A DNA stretch of 64,000 nt from Arthrobacter sp. SDTb3-6 (GCF_013376095.1 NZ_JAAMFN010000021.1:20253-84252), one strand, 5' to 3'. Positions 35,133-44,127 are shown, counted from the first letter of the stretch. Notes: generated by a model not told the origin, from the sequence alone. Translations and numbers: made by a program.

Positions 35133-36050
35133 TCACCCTACAACCCCTGCCCCCTCCGGCACCAGCACCTTGACCGCCCCGGGCGCAATCCCCACCGTCA
35201 CTGGCAACGCGGATACGCGCTCACCGTCCGCATAAACGTTCAGCGGCCTGTTGGCACTGACCACCACCTCACTCCCCCGCCGCAGGCTGACATTGGCCCG
35301 GCCCAGGTGCGCCCCGCGGTACGAGCGCAGGAACGTTGCCGCCACCTCCAGGATCGACGCCTTCGCCAGCGAGACCACGTCCAGCAGTCCGTCGTCGGCC
35401 CTTGCCTGCGGGCAGATCCGCAGCCCTCCCCCGTACTGGCCCACGTTCCCCACGGCGACAAACCAGCCCGGAAAACTTGTTTCCCGGCCGTCCACGGCCA
35501 CCGTAAACGTCACGTTCCGCCACTCCCTGAACGCCTTGAGCCCGCCGTACAGGTACACAAACGGGCCCAGGTTCAGCCGCGCGCCGTTGCCGTATTCATT
35601 GGCCAGCCCGTCGAAGCCCACATTGGCCACACCCAGGTACGGGTGCCCGTTGACCAGCCCCAGGTCGAGGTCCCGGACCGCCAGGCGGCCCATGCCCGCC
35701 ACCGCCTTGACGGGGTCCAGCGGCAGTCCCAGCCGGCGCACCGTGTCGTTGCCCCGTCCCCCTGCCAGCGGAAGCACGACGGCGCCCGACTCCCGCGCCC
35801 CTGTGGCGGCGGCCCCGAGGAAACCATCCCCGCCCAGGACGGCCACCACGCTTCCCGGCGCTGCCGCGCAGGCCCGTGCCGTGGCGTCCGCCAGGCTGTC
35901 CGTGACACAAGCCGTGGGCGTGTACCCTGCGGCCCGCAGCGCGTCCGCGGTCCGGGGCAGCAGGCGCAGCGCGCGGCCGCGGCCCGATGCCGGATTGGCC
36001 AGCAGCAGCACCGGGCCGCCCGCCGGGGCCCGGCCAGGCGCCGCGCTCAC
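35133..36050 (-). CDS. Diacylglycerol/lipid kinase family protein
   Basis: 305 aa, DAGK catalytic/YegS-type fold. The nucleotide motif LLLANPASGRGRAL (about 15-28), the glycine motif VVAVLGGDGFLG (about 68-79) and PLAGGRGNDTVRRLGLPLDPVKA are family landmarks. The C-terminal beta domain carries VYADGERVSALPV. It phosphorylates a lipid hydroxyl (diacylglycerol or similar). GTG at 36050 overlaps glpD by 4 nt (GTGA). In this cluster the acceptor could be an ether lipid, which is inference. Confidence 0.88.
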   Translation of the reverse strand: MSAAPGRAPAGGPVLLLANPASGRGRALRLLPRTADALRAAGYTPTACVTDSLADATARACAAAPGSVVAVLGGDGFLGAAATGARESGAVVLPLAGGRGNDTVRRLGLPLDPVKAVAGMGRLAVRDLDLGLVNGHPYLGVANVGFDGLANEYGNGARLNLGPFVYLYGGLKAFREWRNVTFTVAVDGRETSFPGWFVAVGNVGQYGGGLRICPQARADDGLLDVVSLAKASILEVAATFLRSYRGAHLGRANVSLRRGSEVVVSANRPLNVYADGERVSALPVTVGIAPGAVKVLVPEGAGVVG

Positions 36051-37618
36051 CCTGCTGCCTCTGCGGTGCCGGTCCCAAAAGTGCCGGCGAGCGCCAGGAT
36101 CTCGGCGGCCCGGCCGCGCGCCCGTTCGGCATCGGCGGGAACGAAGGACAGCCGGGTGCGCCGTTCCAGCAGGTCCTCCACGGAGGCAGCCCCCTCGGCC
36201 CGCACGGCAAACAGCAGCTCGGCGCCGGTGATCTCCGTGCCGTCAAACAGCGGTGCCGCCAGCAGCGGGTCCACCCGGGACAGCGCCAGCACGTCCGCGG
36301 CCTCCGTGCCGTACTTCGCCACCAGCCGGGCCGGCGCGGCCACGTCCGCAAGCTCCCGGACGGAGGCGGCGCCGGCCAGCGGCAGGTCCCGGGTCCGGCA
36401 CGGGGCAAAAATCCCGAGCCGGCCAACCACGGCATCCACGGCGTCCTGGGCCATCCGCCGGTAGGTGGTCAGCTTTCCGCCCACCACCGTGACGGGGGTG
36501 CCGGGCACGTCCCGGACCAGGTGCCGGCGCGAGATGTCGGCCGTGCCGTCCGGCCCCTCGCCGTGCGCGGCCGCCGCCAGGGGCCGCAGCCCCGCAAAGG
36601 CACCCACCACGTCGTCGCGCGCCAGGGGCACGGCCAGGGTGGTGTTGACAATGTCCAGGAGGAAGCCGACGTCGTGCTCCGGGACTGCGGGATGGTGGCC
36701 ATCGGCGCCGTGGTCCTCCTCATCCGTCAGCCCGATATACACAAGGCCGCCGGGCTGCGGCAGCACAAAGACGTAGCGTCCAAAGTGCCCCGGCACGGCG
36801 ACGGTGTGGGCGGCGTGCGGATTGCCGAGGCGCTCCGCGCGGACCACCAGGTGGGTGCCGCGGCTGGGTGTCACCGTCAGCTCCGGCTCAAACCCGGCGG
36901 CCCACACGCCCGTCGCGTTCACCACCACCTTCGCCCGTAGCTGCAGCGGCGCCCCGGTCCGGACGTCGACGGCGTCCACCGTGGTGTCCGTGAGGGCCGC
37001 GGCCCTGACGTCGCGCAGCACGTGCGCGCCCAGGCCGGCGGCCGTCCGGAGCACGCCGAGCACCAGCCGGCAGTCGTCCACCGCCTGCCCGTCCCAGTAC
37101 AGGATTCCGCGGCGCAGCGCCTGCGCATCGAGGGCCGGGACCAGGGCCGCCACGGCCTGGCGGGACAGCAGCTGGGGCCGCGGCAGCACCGTGCCTCCCA
37201 TCCCGGTCAGCCAGCGCATCACGTCATAGAGGACCGCCCCGAACCCTTCCGCCCCCGATTCCCAGGCCGGGGCGCCGCGCGTGACGGGGATGACGAAGCC
37301 CAGCGGCCGGACCAGGTGCGGGGCGATCCGCTCCATGAGCCGGCGCCGCTCCACGGCCGATTCCCACGCCACGGCAAAATCCCCCTTGGCCAGGTAGCGC
37401 AGCCCGCCGTGGATGAGCTTGGAGCTGTAGCCGCTGGTCCCCGAGGCAAAGTCCCCGCCCTCCACCAGTGCCACGCCCAGTCCCCGGCTCGCGGCGTCCA
37501 GGGCCACCCCCGCACCCGTGATCCCGCCGCCCACCACGGCCACGTCCAGCGTGTGTGCGGCCACGTGCTCCAGCGAGCGCCGGCGGGTTTCATCGTTGAT
37601 CCACGTCCGGTTGTCCAT
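36047..37618 (-). CDS. glpD: Glycerol-3-phosphate dehydrogenase/oxidase
   Basis: 523 aa FAD enzyme. It oxidises sn-glycerol-3-phosphate to DHAP, passing electrons to the membrane quinone pool. FAD motif DVAVVGGGITGAGVALDAASRGLGVALVE lies at about 25-53, GTSGYSSKLIHGGLRYL follows, and the C-terminal GlpD domain is complete. ATG at 37618 is 2 nt after the tetR stop. Its place between a TetR regulator and a lipid kinase, divergent from an AGPS-like gene, suggests it supplies or drains DHAP for that pathway. Confidence 0.93.
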   Translation of the reverse strand: MDNRTWINDETRRRSLEHVAAHTLDVAVVGGGITGAGVALDAASRGLGVALVEGGDFASGTSGYSSKLIHGGLRYLAKGDFAVAWESAVERRRLMERIAPHLVRPLGFVIPVTRGAPAWESGAEGFGAVLYDVMRWLTGMGGTVLPRPQLLSRQAVAALVPALDAQALRRGILYWDGQAVDDCRLVLGVLRTAAGLGAHVLRDVRAAALTDTTVDAVDVRTGAPLQLRAKVVVNATGVWAAGFEPELTVTPSRGTHLVVRAERLGNPHAAHTVAVPGHFGRYVFVLPQPGGLVYIGLTDEEDHGADGHHPAVPEHDVGFLLDIVNTTLAVPLARDDVVGAFAGLRPLAAAAHGEGPDGTADISRRHLVRDVPGTPVTVVGGKLTTYRRMAQDAVDAVVGRLGIFAPCRTRDLPLAGAASVRELADVAAPARLVAKYGTEAADVLALSRVDPLLAAPLFDGTEITGAELLFAVRAEGAASVEDLLERRTRLSFVPADAERARGRAAEILALAGTFGTGTAEAAG

Positions 37619-37620
37619 GT

Positions 37621-38256
37621 TCAGGCCTTTCCGGCCGTGTAGTCCGACGGCGTGAGGTAGCGTTCCAGCATCGTCCCCAGTTCCGCCAGGGCGGCGGCAA
37701 ACGCGCCGGTCCGGATCAGGACCCGGGCGGACAGCGCCACGCCCTGAACCGCCAGCAGCAGCGCCGTGGCGGTGCCGGCCCTGGCCTCGATGCTGCCGTC
37801 GGCCGTGCCGGCGTCGAGCAGTGCGTGCAGCTGGTCCAGGACGATCTGCTGGCTGGCCCCGAATCGGTCCGTCACGTACGGGACCAGGAACTCGGGGTCC
37901 CGCTCGGCAATGGAGGCGACCAGCTCCGAGGTGGCAAAGACCCTCACGCTTTCCACCGCGAAGTGCACCAGCTGGGCGCGCCCGGTGCCGGCGGGAGTGC
38001 CGGTCCGCACAGCGCCGGCCCGGCTGCGGAACTCCTCGGTGAGGGTGGCCAGCACCGCGTTTTCCACCGAGCCCATGCGGCGGTAGAACGTCATGCGGGA
38101 GATGCCGGCGCGCTCGGCAATATCGTTGACGGTGGTGCGCCGCACGCCGTGGAGCACCACGGCGTCCCGGGTGGCCGCCAGCAGCTTCGCCTCGGCCGGC
38201 GGCGCCCCGGCACCCGATGCCCCGGCCCGCGGCATGCTGGTACGGTGTGACTCCAT
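37621..38256 (-). CDS. TetR family transcriptional regulator
   Basis: 211 aa. The HTH (about 24-70: LLAATRDAVVLHGVRRTTVNDIAERAGISRMTFYRRMGSVENAVLA) is a standard TetR N-domain, with a ligand-binding C-terminal domain. First gene of the tetR-glpD-kinase operon and divergent from the oxidase gene, with a palindrome between. Local repressor of both units is the natural reading. The ATG is 7 nt after TACAGT, so the mRNA may be leaderless. Confidence 0.92.
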   Translation of the reverse strand: MESHRTSMPRAGASGAGAPPAEAKLLAATRDAVVLHGVRRTTVNDIAERAGISRMTFYRRMGSVENAVLATLTEEFRSRAGAVRTGTPAGTGRAQLVHFAVESVRVFATSELVASIAERDPEFLVPYVTDRFGASQQIVLDQLHALLDAGTADGSIEARAGTATALLLAVQGVALSARVLIRTGAFAAALAELGTMLERYLTPSDYTAGKA

Positions 38257-38269
38257 GTGTCACACTGTA
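38241..38269. promoter_or_regulatory. Operator palindrome between tetR and the AGPS-like gene
   Basis: GTGTGAC (38245-38251) and GTCACAC (38259-38265) are a perfect inverted repeat with a 7-nt spacer. Extended arms TACgGTGTGAC and GTCACACtGTA match in 10 of 11 positions. The outer TACAGT (minus) and TACGGT (plus) could be the -10 boxes of the two opposing promoters. A bound TetR dimer would block both. Confidence 0.75.
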
Positions 38270-38273
38270 TCCC

Positions 38274-39971
38274 ATGGTGACCCAGCTCACAGAAATTATT
38301 TCCCGGTCCGTCTGGTACGGCTGGGGCGACCCCGCCCGCGCCAGGCCCCTGGACGCGCGGACCCTCAGGCACCTGCGCCGCATGCTCCAGCTGGAAAGCG
38401 TGGACGCCAGCCACCCGCCCGTCAACCTCGCCGACGTCCGGGTGGGCCCCGTGCGCCTGGACCAGTCCGTGCTGTCGGAACTGCGCGCCATCGTGGGCCC
38501 GGGGCACGTCTCTACGGATGCCGCGGAGCGCATCCTCCACGCCGGCGGCAAAAGCACCCCGGACCTGCTGCGCCGCCGCAGCGGGGACGCGCTCGGCGCC
38601 CCGGACGCCGTCGTCTTCCCCGGCAGCAGCGACGAGGTGGGCGCGCTGCTGGCCCTGTGCGCCCGGCGCCACCTGGCGGTGGTGGCCTTCGGCGGCGGCA
38701 CCTCCGTGGTGGGCGGGGTGGAGCCGCTGCGCGGGGGCCTGGCCGGCGCCGTCACCCTCGACCTGCGCCGCATGGACCGGCTGCTGGACGTGGACCCGCT
38801 CGCCCGCACGGCCACCTTCGAGGCCGGCATCCGGGGCCCGGCCATCGAGGCCGCACTGGCCCCGCACGGCTTCACGCTGGGCCACTTTCCGCAAAGCCAC
38901 CAGGAGGCCACGCTGGGCGGCTACGTGGCCACCCGGTCCGCCGGCCAGGCATCCACCGGCTACGGCCGTTCCGACCAGCTGGTCAAGGCCGTGCACCTGG
39001 AGACCCCCGCGGGCCCGTTCGACGCCGGCTCCCTCGCGCCCGGTTCGGCGGCCGGGCCCCGGCTGCTGGATGTCGTGGTCGGCAGTGAAGGCACGCTGGG
39101 CGTCATCACCCGGGCCACGGTCAAGGTGTCCCCCGCGCCGGAAAGCAAGGTCCACGGCGCCTGGTCCTTCCCGTCCTTCGGTGCCGGGGCGGAGGCCCTG
39201 CGGCTGCTGCGGCACCACGGCGTCCGGGGCGACATGCCGCACGTGTGCCGGCTCAGCGACACGGGGGAAACGGCGTCGACCTTCCGGCTGGGCGGCTGGA
39301 AGGCCGGAGCGCTGTCCCGCTACCTGGCGCTTCGGGGGCAGCAGGCCCCGGCGCTGGCGCTGTTTGTGTGGGAAGGCGACGTGCGGGAGGTGCGGACCCG
39401 GCTCCGGCGCAGCGCGCGCATCCTGCGGCGGGCCGGCGGCATCCCGCTGGGGCCGGTGCCCGGGAAATCCTGGGAACACGCCCGGTTCGCCGGCCCCTAC
39501 CTGCGCGACGGGCTGCTGACCCGCGGCGTGTTCGTGGAGACGCTGGAGACGGCCGCCACCTGGGGGCGGCTCGCGGACACCTACGGCAGCGTCCGCCGCG
39601 CCATTCAGGAGGCGCTGGAGGCCCGCGGCGCCGCGGCCCACGTCCAGACGCACATTTCCCATGTGTACCCGGACGGCGCCTCCCTGTATTTCACGTTCCT
39701 GGCCGGGCTGGAGGAGGACGGGCTGGCGCAAAACGCGCGGGTGAAGGCGGCGGCGTTGCACGCCATCCTGGCCGCCGGCGCCACCATCACCCACCACCAC
39801 GCCGTCGGCCTGGACCACGCACCCTACCTGGCGGCCGAGATCGGGGGGCTCGGCGTGCGCGTGCTGCGCAGCATCAAGGACACGCTGGACCCGTCCGGCA
39901 TCATGAACCCCGGCAAGCTCATCCCGGCGCTGCCGGGCGAAACCGCAACCAACACGGAGGAAACACCATGA
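38274..39971 (+). CDS. FAD-linked oxidase, alkyldihydroxyacetonephosphate synthase-like
   Basis: 565 aa. The N-terminal VWYGWGDP equals the AGPS 'WxGWG' entry. FAD-binding PP-loop FGGGTSVVGG is at 139-148, GSEGTLGVIT at about 260, and the active-site run ITHHHAVG at about 505. Human AGPS has HHHHG there. AGPS exchanges the acyl chain of acyl-DHAP for a fatty alcohol, forming the ether bond. A related D-lactate/glycolate-type oxidase is the alternative. ATG at 38274 (GTG one codon later possible). Stop overlaps the SDR gene (ATGA). Confidence 0.85.
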   Translation: MVTQLTEIISRSVWYGWGDPARARPLDARTLRHLRRMLQLESVDASHPPVNLADVRVGPVRLDQSVLSELRAIVGPGHVSTDAAERILHAGGKSTPDLLRRRSGDALGAPDAVVFPGSSDEVGALLALCARRHLAVVAFGGGTSVVGGVEPLRGGLAGAVTLDLRRMDRLLDVDPLARTATFEAGIRGPAIEAALAPHGFTLGHFPQSHQEATLGGYVATRSAGQASTGYGRSDQLVKAVHLETPAGPFDAGSLAPGSAAGPRLLDVVVGSEGTLGVITRATVKVSPAPESKVHGAWSFPSFGAGAEALRLLRHHGVRGDMPHVCRLSDTGETASTFRLGGWKAGALSRYLALRGQQAPALALFVWEGDVREVRTRLRRSARILRRAGGIPLGPVPGKSWEHARFAGPYLRDGLLTRGVFVETLETAATWGRLADTYGSVRRAIQEALEARGAAAHVQTHISHVYPDGASLYFTFLAGLEEDGLAQNARVKAAALHAILAAGATITHHHAVGLDHAPYLAAEIGGLGVRVLRSIKDTLDPSGIMNPGKLIPALPGETATNTEETP

Positions 39972-40795
39972 CCCTTCAATCCCTGGCCGGCACCACCGTC
40001 CTGGTCACCGGCGCAGCCATGGGCATGGGCAGGATGTACGCCGAACTGGCGGTGGCCGACCACGCCAAACACGTGGTGCTGTGGGACATCAACGCCGAAC
40101 TGCTGGCGGCGGCCGCCGCGGAACTGTCCGGGCGGGGCACCGAAATCCACAGCTACGCGGTGGACGTGGGCAGTCTCGAGGCGATCGAGGCGGCGGCGGA
40201 GACGGTGCGCAACGACGTCGGCAGCCCGGACATCCTCATCAACAACGCCGGCATTGTGCGCGGCAAGTACTTTTGGGAGCACGACCAGCGCGCCGACATT
40301 GCCGCGACCATGGCCGTCAACACGCTGGCGCTGATGCACATCACCCGCGAGTTCCTGCCCGCCATGATCGCCGGCGGCCGGCCGTCCCGGATCGTGAACG
40401 TGGCCTCGGCCGCCGGGCTGCTCGCCAACCCGCGCATGAGCGTGTATTCATCCTCCAAGTGGGCCGTGGTGGGCTGGAGCGACTCGCTCCGGCTGGAACT
40501 GGCGCAGGCCGGCCACCGCCACATCAAGGTGACCACCTTCTGCCCGTCCTACATCAAGACCGGCATGTTTGAGGGCGCGCGCGGGCCGCTGCTGACCCCG
40601 CTGCTGGAACCCGGCGACGTGACGAAACGGGTGTGGCAGGCCATGAAGGAGGGCACGCCGATCCTCATGATGCCCTGGACGGTGAAGCTGAGCACGGCCC
40701 TGCGCGGCGTGCTGCCCGTGGCCGCCTGGGACCTGGTGGCGGGGCGCGTCTTCGGCGTCTACAGGTCCATGGAGCACTTCACCGGGCGGAAGTAG
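39968..40795 (+). CDS. Short-chain dehydrogenase/reductase
   Basis: 275 aa classical SDR. Cofactor loop VTGAAMGMG (about 14-22), NNAGIVRG (about 94-101), catalytic Ser in NVASAAG and Tyr-x3-Lys in SVYSSSKWAV. It resembles retinol/17-beta-HSD-type enzymes acting on lipids. Coupled to the AGPS-like gene, so reduction of 1-alkyl-DHAP or production of fatty alcohol is plausible but unproven. Its 3' end overlaps the convergent MBL gene by 17 bp. Confidence 0.88.
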   Translation: MTLQSLAGTTVLVTGAAMGMGRMYAELAVADHAKHVVLWDINAELLAAAAAELSGRGTEIHSYAVDVGSLEAIEAAAETVRNDVGSPDILINNAGIVRGKYFWEHDQRADIAATMAVNTLALMHITREFLPAMIAGGRPSRIVNVASAAGLLANPRMSVYSSSKWAVVGWSDSLRLELAQAGHRHIKVTTFCPSYIKTGMFEGARGPLLTPLLEPGDVTKRVWQAMKEGTPILMMPWTVKLSTALRGVLPVAAWDLVAGRVFGVYRSMEHFTGRK

Positions 40796-41621
40796 CACCC
40801 CGCAGGTAGTCCAGCTGCGCCTGGACCGAAAGCTGCGCCGCGCCCTGCAGGTTCGCCGGCACGTCCCCGTACACGAGGGCTGCCACCGCGGCGGCGGCGG
40901 GCTCCCCGCCCAATTGCTCGACGGCGGCCCGCACCTGGGCGAGCCGCTCCTGCCGGTGTGCCTGGTAGGCGGCCGCGGCGGCGGCCAGGTCCGGCAGCAC
41001 CGGCCCGTGGCCCGGCAGCACGGCGACGGGCCGGCCGGCCGCGGCGTGCGCGCCGGTCGCGCCGGCCAGGGCCCGGGTGCCCAGGCCATGCAGCTTCCCC
41101 AGGGAGTCCAGGTAGTCGCCCAGCCGGCCGTCCGGGTAGTCGAGCACGGTGCTTCCCTGGCCCAGCACGGTGTCGCCGGTGAGCACCTGGGGGGTGCCGC
41201 CGTCGTGCTTCAGGGAGGGATCCTTCAGGACAAAGCAGACCGAGTCCGAGGTATGGCCGGGGGTGGCGAGCACCTCGATTTCCACGCCGGCGGCACGGAT
41301 CAGCTCGCCGTCGCGCAGGGGCGCGCCGCCGTGGCAGAAATCCGGGTGGGCGGCGCGGACCGGGGCGCCGGTGAGCTCGCGGAGGCGGGCGCTGCCCTCC
41401 GTGTGGTCGGCGTGCCGGTGCGTGACGAGGATGAGCTCCACGGGGCCCGCGGCCAGCGCGGCCAGGTGGTCCTCGAGCAGCGGGCCGGGGTCAACCACCA
41501 CCACGGTGGCGGAGCCGGGCGCGGCCAGCACGTAGCTGTTGGTGCCGTCCAGCGTCATGGGACCCGGGTTGGCCGCGCGCAGGGTGCGGCTGAGCGGGCC
41601 CGTCTGCTGCCAGTCCGCCAT
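40779..41621 (-). CDS. Metallo-beta-lactamase fold hydrolase
   Basis: 280 aa. Zinc motif THRHADHTEG (about 67-76), later ligands in TPGHTSDS and LTGDTVLG, PGHGP near 196. A C-terminal helical part resembles LACTB2-type proteins, some of which are RNases; the substrate is not evident here. ATG 3 nt after the ahcY stop, so co-transcribed with it. Confidence 0.87.
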   Translation of the reverse strand: MADWQQTGPLSRTLRAANPGPMTLDGTNSYVLAAPGSATVVVVDPGPLLEDHLAALAAGPVELILVTHRHADHTEGSARLRELTGAPVRAAHPDFCHGGAPLRDGELIRAAGVEIEVLATPGHTSDSVCFVLKDPSLKHDGGTPQVLTGDTVLGQGSTVLDYPDGRLGDYLDSLGKLHGLGTRALAGATGAHAAAGRPVAVLPGHGPVLPDLAAAAAAYQAHRQERLAQVRAAVEQLGGEPAAAAVAALVYGDVPANLQGAAQLSVQAQLDYLRGATSAR

Positions 41622-41624
41622 GGC

Positions 41625-43118
41625 CTAGTACCGGTAGTGGCCGGGCTTGTAGGGGCCCGCCGGGTCGAGGTCCAGGTAGGAGGCCTGCTCCGGGGTGAGC
41701 TCGGTCAGCTCCACGCCCAGGGCGGCCAGGTGCAGGCGGGCCACCTTCTCGTCGAGGATCTTCGGCAGCACGTACACCTGCTTTTGGTACTCGTCGGTGT
41801 CCGTCTTCGTGAAGATCTCCACCTGTGCAATGACCTGGTTGGTGAACGAGTTGGACATGACGAACGACGGGTGGCCCGTGGCGTTGCCCAGGTTGAGCAG
41901 GCGGCCCTCGGACAGCACGATGATGGAGCGCTCCCCTTCCGTGCCCTTGTCAAAGACCCACTCGTGGACCTGTGGCTTGATCTCCACTTTTTCCACGCCG
42001 GGGATCCGGGCCAGGCCGGCCATGTCGATCTCATTGTCAAAGTGGCCCACGTTGCCCACGATCGCCTTGTTCTTCATCTTCAGCATGTCCGCGGCCGTGA
42101 TGATGCCCAGGCCGCCGGTGGTGGTGATGAAGATGTCGCCCTGGCCGATGACCGATTCGAGCCTGGCCACCTGGTAGCCGTCCATGGCGGCCTGGAGCGC
42201 GCAGATGGGGTCGATCTCGGTGACGATGACGCGCGAGCCCTGGCCGCGCAGGGCCTCGGCCGCGCCCTTGCCGACGTCGCCGTAGCCGCAGACCACGGCC
42301 ACCTTGCCTCCCAGCAGCACGTCGGTGGCGCGCATGAGGCCGTCCGGCAGGGAGTGGCGGATGCCGTACTTGTTGTCGAACTTGGATTTCGTGACGGAGT
42401 CGTTGACGTTGATGGCCGGGAATAGCAGCTTGCCCTCGGCGGCCAGCTGGTACAGGCGGTGCACGCCCGTGGTGGTTTCCTCCGTGACGCCGTGGATCTG
42501 CGCGGCGATCCGCGTCCACTTTTGGCTGTCCTTTTTCAGCGATTCGCGCAGGGCGGCCAGGAACACGGCGCCTTCCTCCGAATCCGCGTCCGTGGTGTCC
42601 GGGACCTTGCCGGCGGCCTCGAATTCGGCGCCCTTGTGGACCAGCATGGTGGCGTCGCCGCCGTCGTCCAGGATCATGTTGGCGCCCTTGGCCGGGTCCG
42701 TGTCCGCGCCGGGCCAGGTGAGGATCTGCTGGGCCGTCCACCAGTAGTCCTCCAGGCTCTCGCCCTTCCAGGCGAAGACGGGGACGCCCTGCGGGTTTTC
42801 CGGGGTGCCCTTGCCGACGACGATGGCGGCCGCGGCCTCATCCTGGGTGGAGAAGATGTTGCACGAGGCCCAGCGGACCTCGGCGCCCAGGGCCGTCAGC
42901 GTCTCGATGAGCACGGCGGTCTGGACGGTCATGTGCAGGGAGCCGGCAATGCGGGCGCCCGCCAGCGGCTGGCTGTCCTTGTATTCCTCGCGCAGGCTCA
43001 TCAGGCCCGGCATCTCAAATTCGGCCAGGCGGATCTGGTGCCGGCCGGCGGCGGCCAGGGTGATGTCGGCGACCTTGTAGTCTTCGGGGCTGAGGGTCTT
43101 GACAGCGGTGGTGCTCAT
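41625..43118 (-). CDS. ahcY: S-adenosylhomocysteine hydrolase
   Basis: 497 aa. NAD-dependent hydrolysis of S-adenosylhomocysteine to adenosine and homocysteine, clearing the product inhibitor of methyltransferases. Landmarks: [43 protein letters not shown] loop CGYGDVGKG, the C-terminal KPGHYRY. Start ATG at 43118 (MSTTAVKTL) with AAAGG 10 nt upstream; the track-like extension to 43211 is rejected. It follows the Trm112-like gene by 46 nt. This fits, since Trm112-type proteins support methyltransferases. Confidence 0.97.
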   Translation of the reverse strand: MSTTAVKTLSPEDYKVADITLAAAGRHQIRLAEFEMPGLMSLREEYKDSQPLAGARIAGSLHMTVQTAVLIETLTALGAEVRWASCNIFSTQDEAAAAIVVGKGTPENPQGVPVFAWKGESLEDYWWTAQQILTWPGADTDPAKGANMILDDGGDATMLVHKGAEFEAAGKVPDTTDADSEEGAVFLAALRESLKKDSQKWTRIAAQIHGVTEETTTGVHRLYQLAAEGKLLFPAINVNDSVTKSKFDNKYGIRHSLPDGLMRATDVLLGGKVAVVCGYGDVGKGAAEALRGQGSRVIVTEIDPICALQAAMDGYQVARLESVIGQGDIFITTTGGLGIITAADMLKMKNKAIVGNVGHFDNEIDMAGLARIPGVEKVEIKPQVHEWVFDKGTEGERSIIVLSEGRLLNLGNATGHPSFVMSNSFTNQVIAQVEIFTKTDTDEYQKQVYVLPKILDEKVARLHLAALGVELTELTPEQASYLDLDPAGPYKPGHYRY

Positions 43119-43164
43119 GGGTGTGTTGTCCTTTGCTGGGCGCGGGGTTGTTCGGGAGGCGGGG

Positions 43165-43344
43165 TCAGGAGGCCAGCTGCTCGGGGCGCAGCAGCAGGGG
43201 GATGCCTTCATCGATGGCGTAGCGCAGCGGCACCCCGGCCGGGCCCGGCACCGTGGTGAGCAGTTCGTTGTCCTCCTGGACCAGCGTGGATCCGGTCACC
43301 GGGCAGCGCAGCAGGCCCAGCAGTTCGTCACTCAATTTCGCCAT
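43165..43344 (-). CDS. Trm112-like protein
   Basis: 59 aa ([20 protein letters not shown], then 39 more). Trm112 family with [10 protein letters not shown], then [26 protein letters not shown]. One zinc Cys only is retained in the CPVT box, as in many bacterial members. Such proteins activate or stabilise methyltransferases. ATG at 43344 with AGGAG upstream. First gene of the Trm112-ahcY-MBL series. Confidence 0.9.
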   Translation of the reverse strand: MAKLSDELLGLLRCPVTGSTLVQEDNELLTTVPGPAGVPLRYAIDEGIPLLLRPEQLAS

Positions 43345-43427
43345 GGATTTCTCTTCTCCTCAGGTGGCCGGCTGAAAAGGCCTTGGCTGCCCAGTCTAGT
43401 CAAGCCCCACCCCCTCCACCGACCCTC

Positions 43428-43655
43428 GGTTGCAACCGGGGCGTTTTCCGCGGACCGTCGGTTGCAACCGGGGCATTATTTCCCAACCGGCGGTTGCAAA
43501 CGGGGCGAATTCTGCGGACCCTTCGGCACGGTTGCGCGGGAGCGTTTGCCAAAAGTCCCCCGGTTGCAACCGAGCGTTCGTTGGGGCTGCCCGTGACTGG
43601 GAGGGAGTGCGGGAGCGTCGGGAAAAACACCCCCGATTGCAACCGAGCGTTGGGG
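43428..43655. repeat. Array of GGTTGCAACC palindromes with 32-bp period
   Basis: The core GGTTGCAA, usually as GGTTGCAACC, begins at 43428, 43460, 43492, 43530 (degenerate, GGTTGCGC), 43562 and 43635 (GATTGCAACC). Distances are 32, 32, 38, 32 and 73 bp. The core is followed by GGGGC or GAGCG. Spacer DNA is not conserved except for a GCGGACC run in units 1 and 3. It fills the non-coding gap 43345-43665 between the Trm112-like and DUF3499 genes. No Cas gene is near, and the period is too short for CRISPR. Confidence 0.8.
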
Positions 43656-43665
43656 GGGCGGGCGG

Positions 43666-44052
43666 TCAGTCCCGCAGGATGTGCAGGTGGCCGCGGCGTC
43701 CCGTGGCCGGGGCTCCGCTGGGGCGCTCCAGCGTGGGGCGGGCCTCGCGCTGGGGGGCGGGTCCGGCGTCGTGCGGGTCGGCGTTGGCGGCCTCACGCAC
43801 GGCGTCCGCCAGGGCCAGCAGGTCATCGGGCCCGGGCGGCGGGGGTGTGTCCGAGCGCGCCAGCCGGATGACTTCCCACCCGCGCGGGACGGTGAGCCGG
43901 GCCGAATGCTTGGAGCACAGGTCGTAGCAGTGCGGTTCGGCGAAGGTTGCCAGCGGGCCAAGGACGGCGGTGGAGTCGGCGTAGACATACGTCAAGGTGG
44001 CCACGGCCGGCTCGCGGCAGGCGGATCGGGTGCATTGACGAAGGGTTCCCAC
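43666..44052 (-). CDS. DUF3499 protein, zinc-ribbon-like
   Basis: 128 aa. MGTLRQCTRSACREPAVATLTYVYADSTAVLGPLATFAEPHCYDLCSKHSARLTVPRGW is the conserved core, with C-x4-C and C-x2-C pairs that may bind zinc. The rest (from about 70) is acidic and low complexity. GTG at 44052. TAATCT lies 8 nt upstream on the minus strand. Divergent from the metallopeptidase-like gene, a conserved actinobacterial arrangement. Function unknown. Confidence 0.88.
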   Translation of the reverse strand: MGTLRQCTRSACREPAVATLTYVYADSTAVLGPLATFAEPHCYDLCSKHSARLTVPRGWEVIRLARSDTPPPPGPDDLLALADAVREAANADPHDAGPAPQREARPTLERPSGAPATGRRGHLHILRD

Positions 44053-44115
44053 GATTCCCAAGATTACCCGTTTTGAGCGGATATTCCCGCCGCGGCGCAC
44101 CTTGCCGGCGTGAAC

Positions 44116-44127
44116 TAGAGTGAAATG
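44116..44127 (+). promoter_or_regulatory. Candidate leaderless promoter of the metallopeptidase-like gene
   Basis: TAGAGT (44116-44121), then 6 nt, then ATG 44128. The spacing selects the second of two tandem ATGs. Confidence 0.5.

Noticed and set aside
43428..43655. CRISPR array
   Set aside because: Repeats are only 10-15 bp, degenerate and self-complementary, spacing is 32-73 bp, and there are no cas genes in the window.
44125..44127. First ATG of the metallopeptidase-like gene as start
   Set aside because: The second ATG fits the 6-nt spacing to TAGAGT seen at other leaderless genes.
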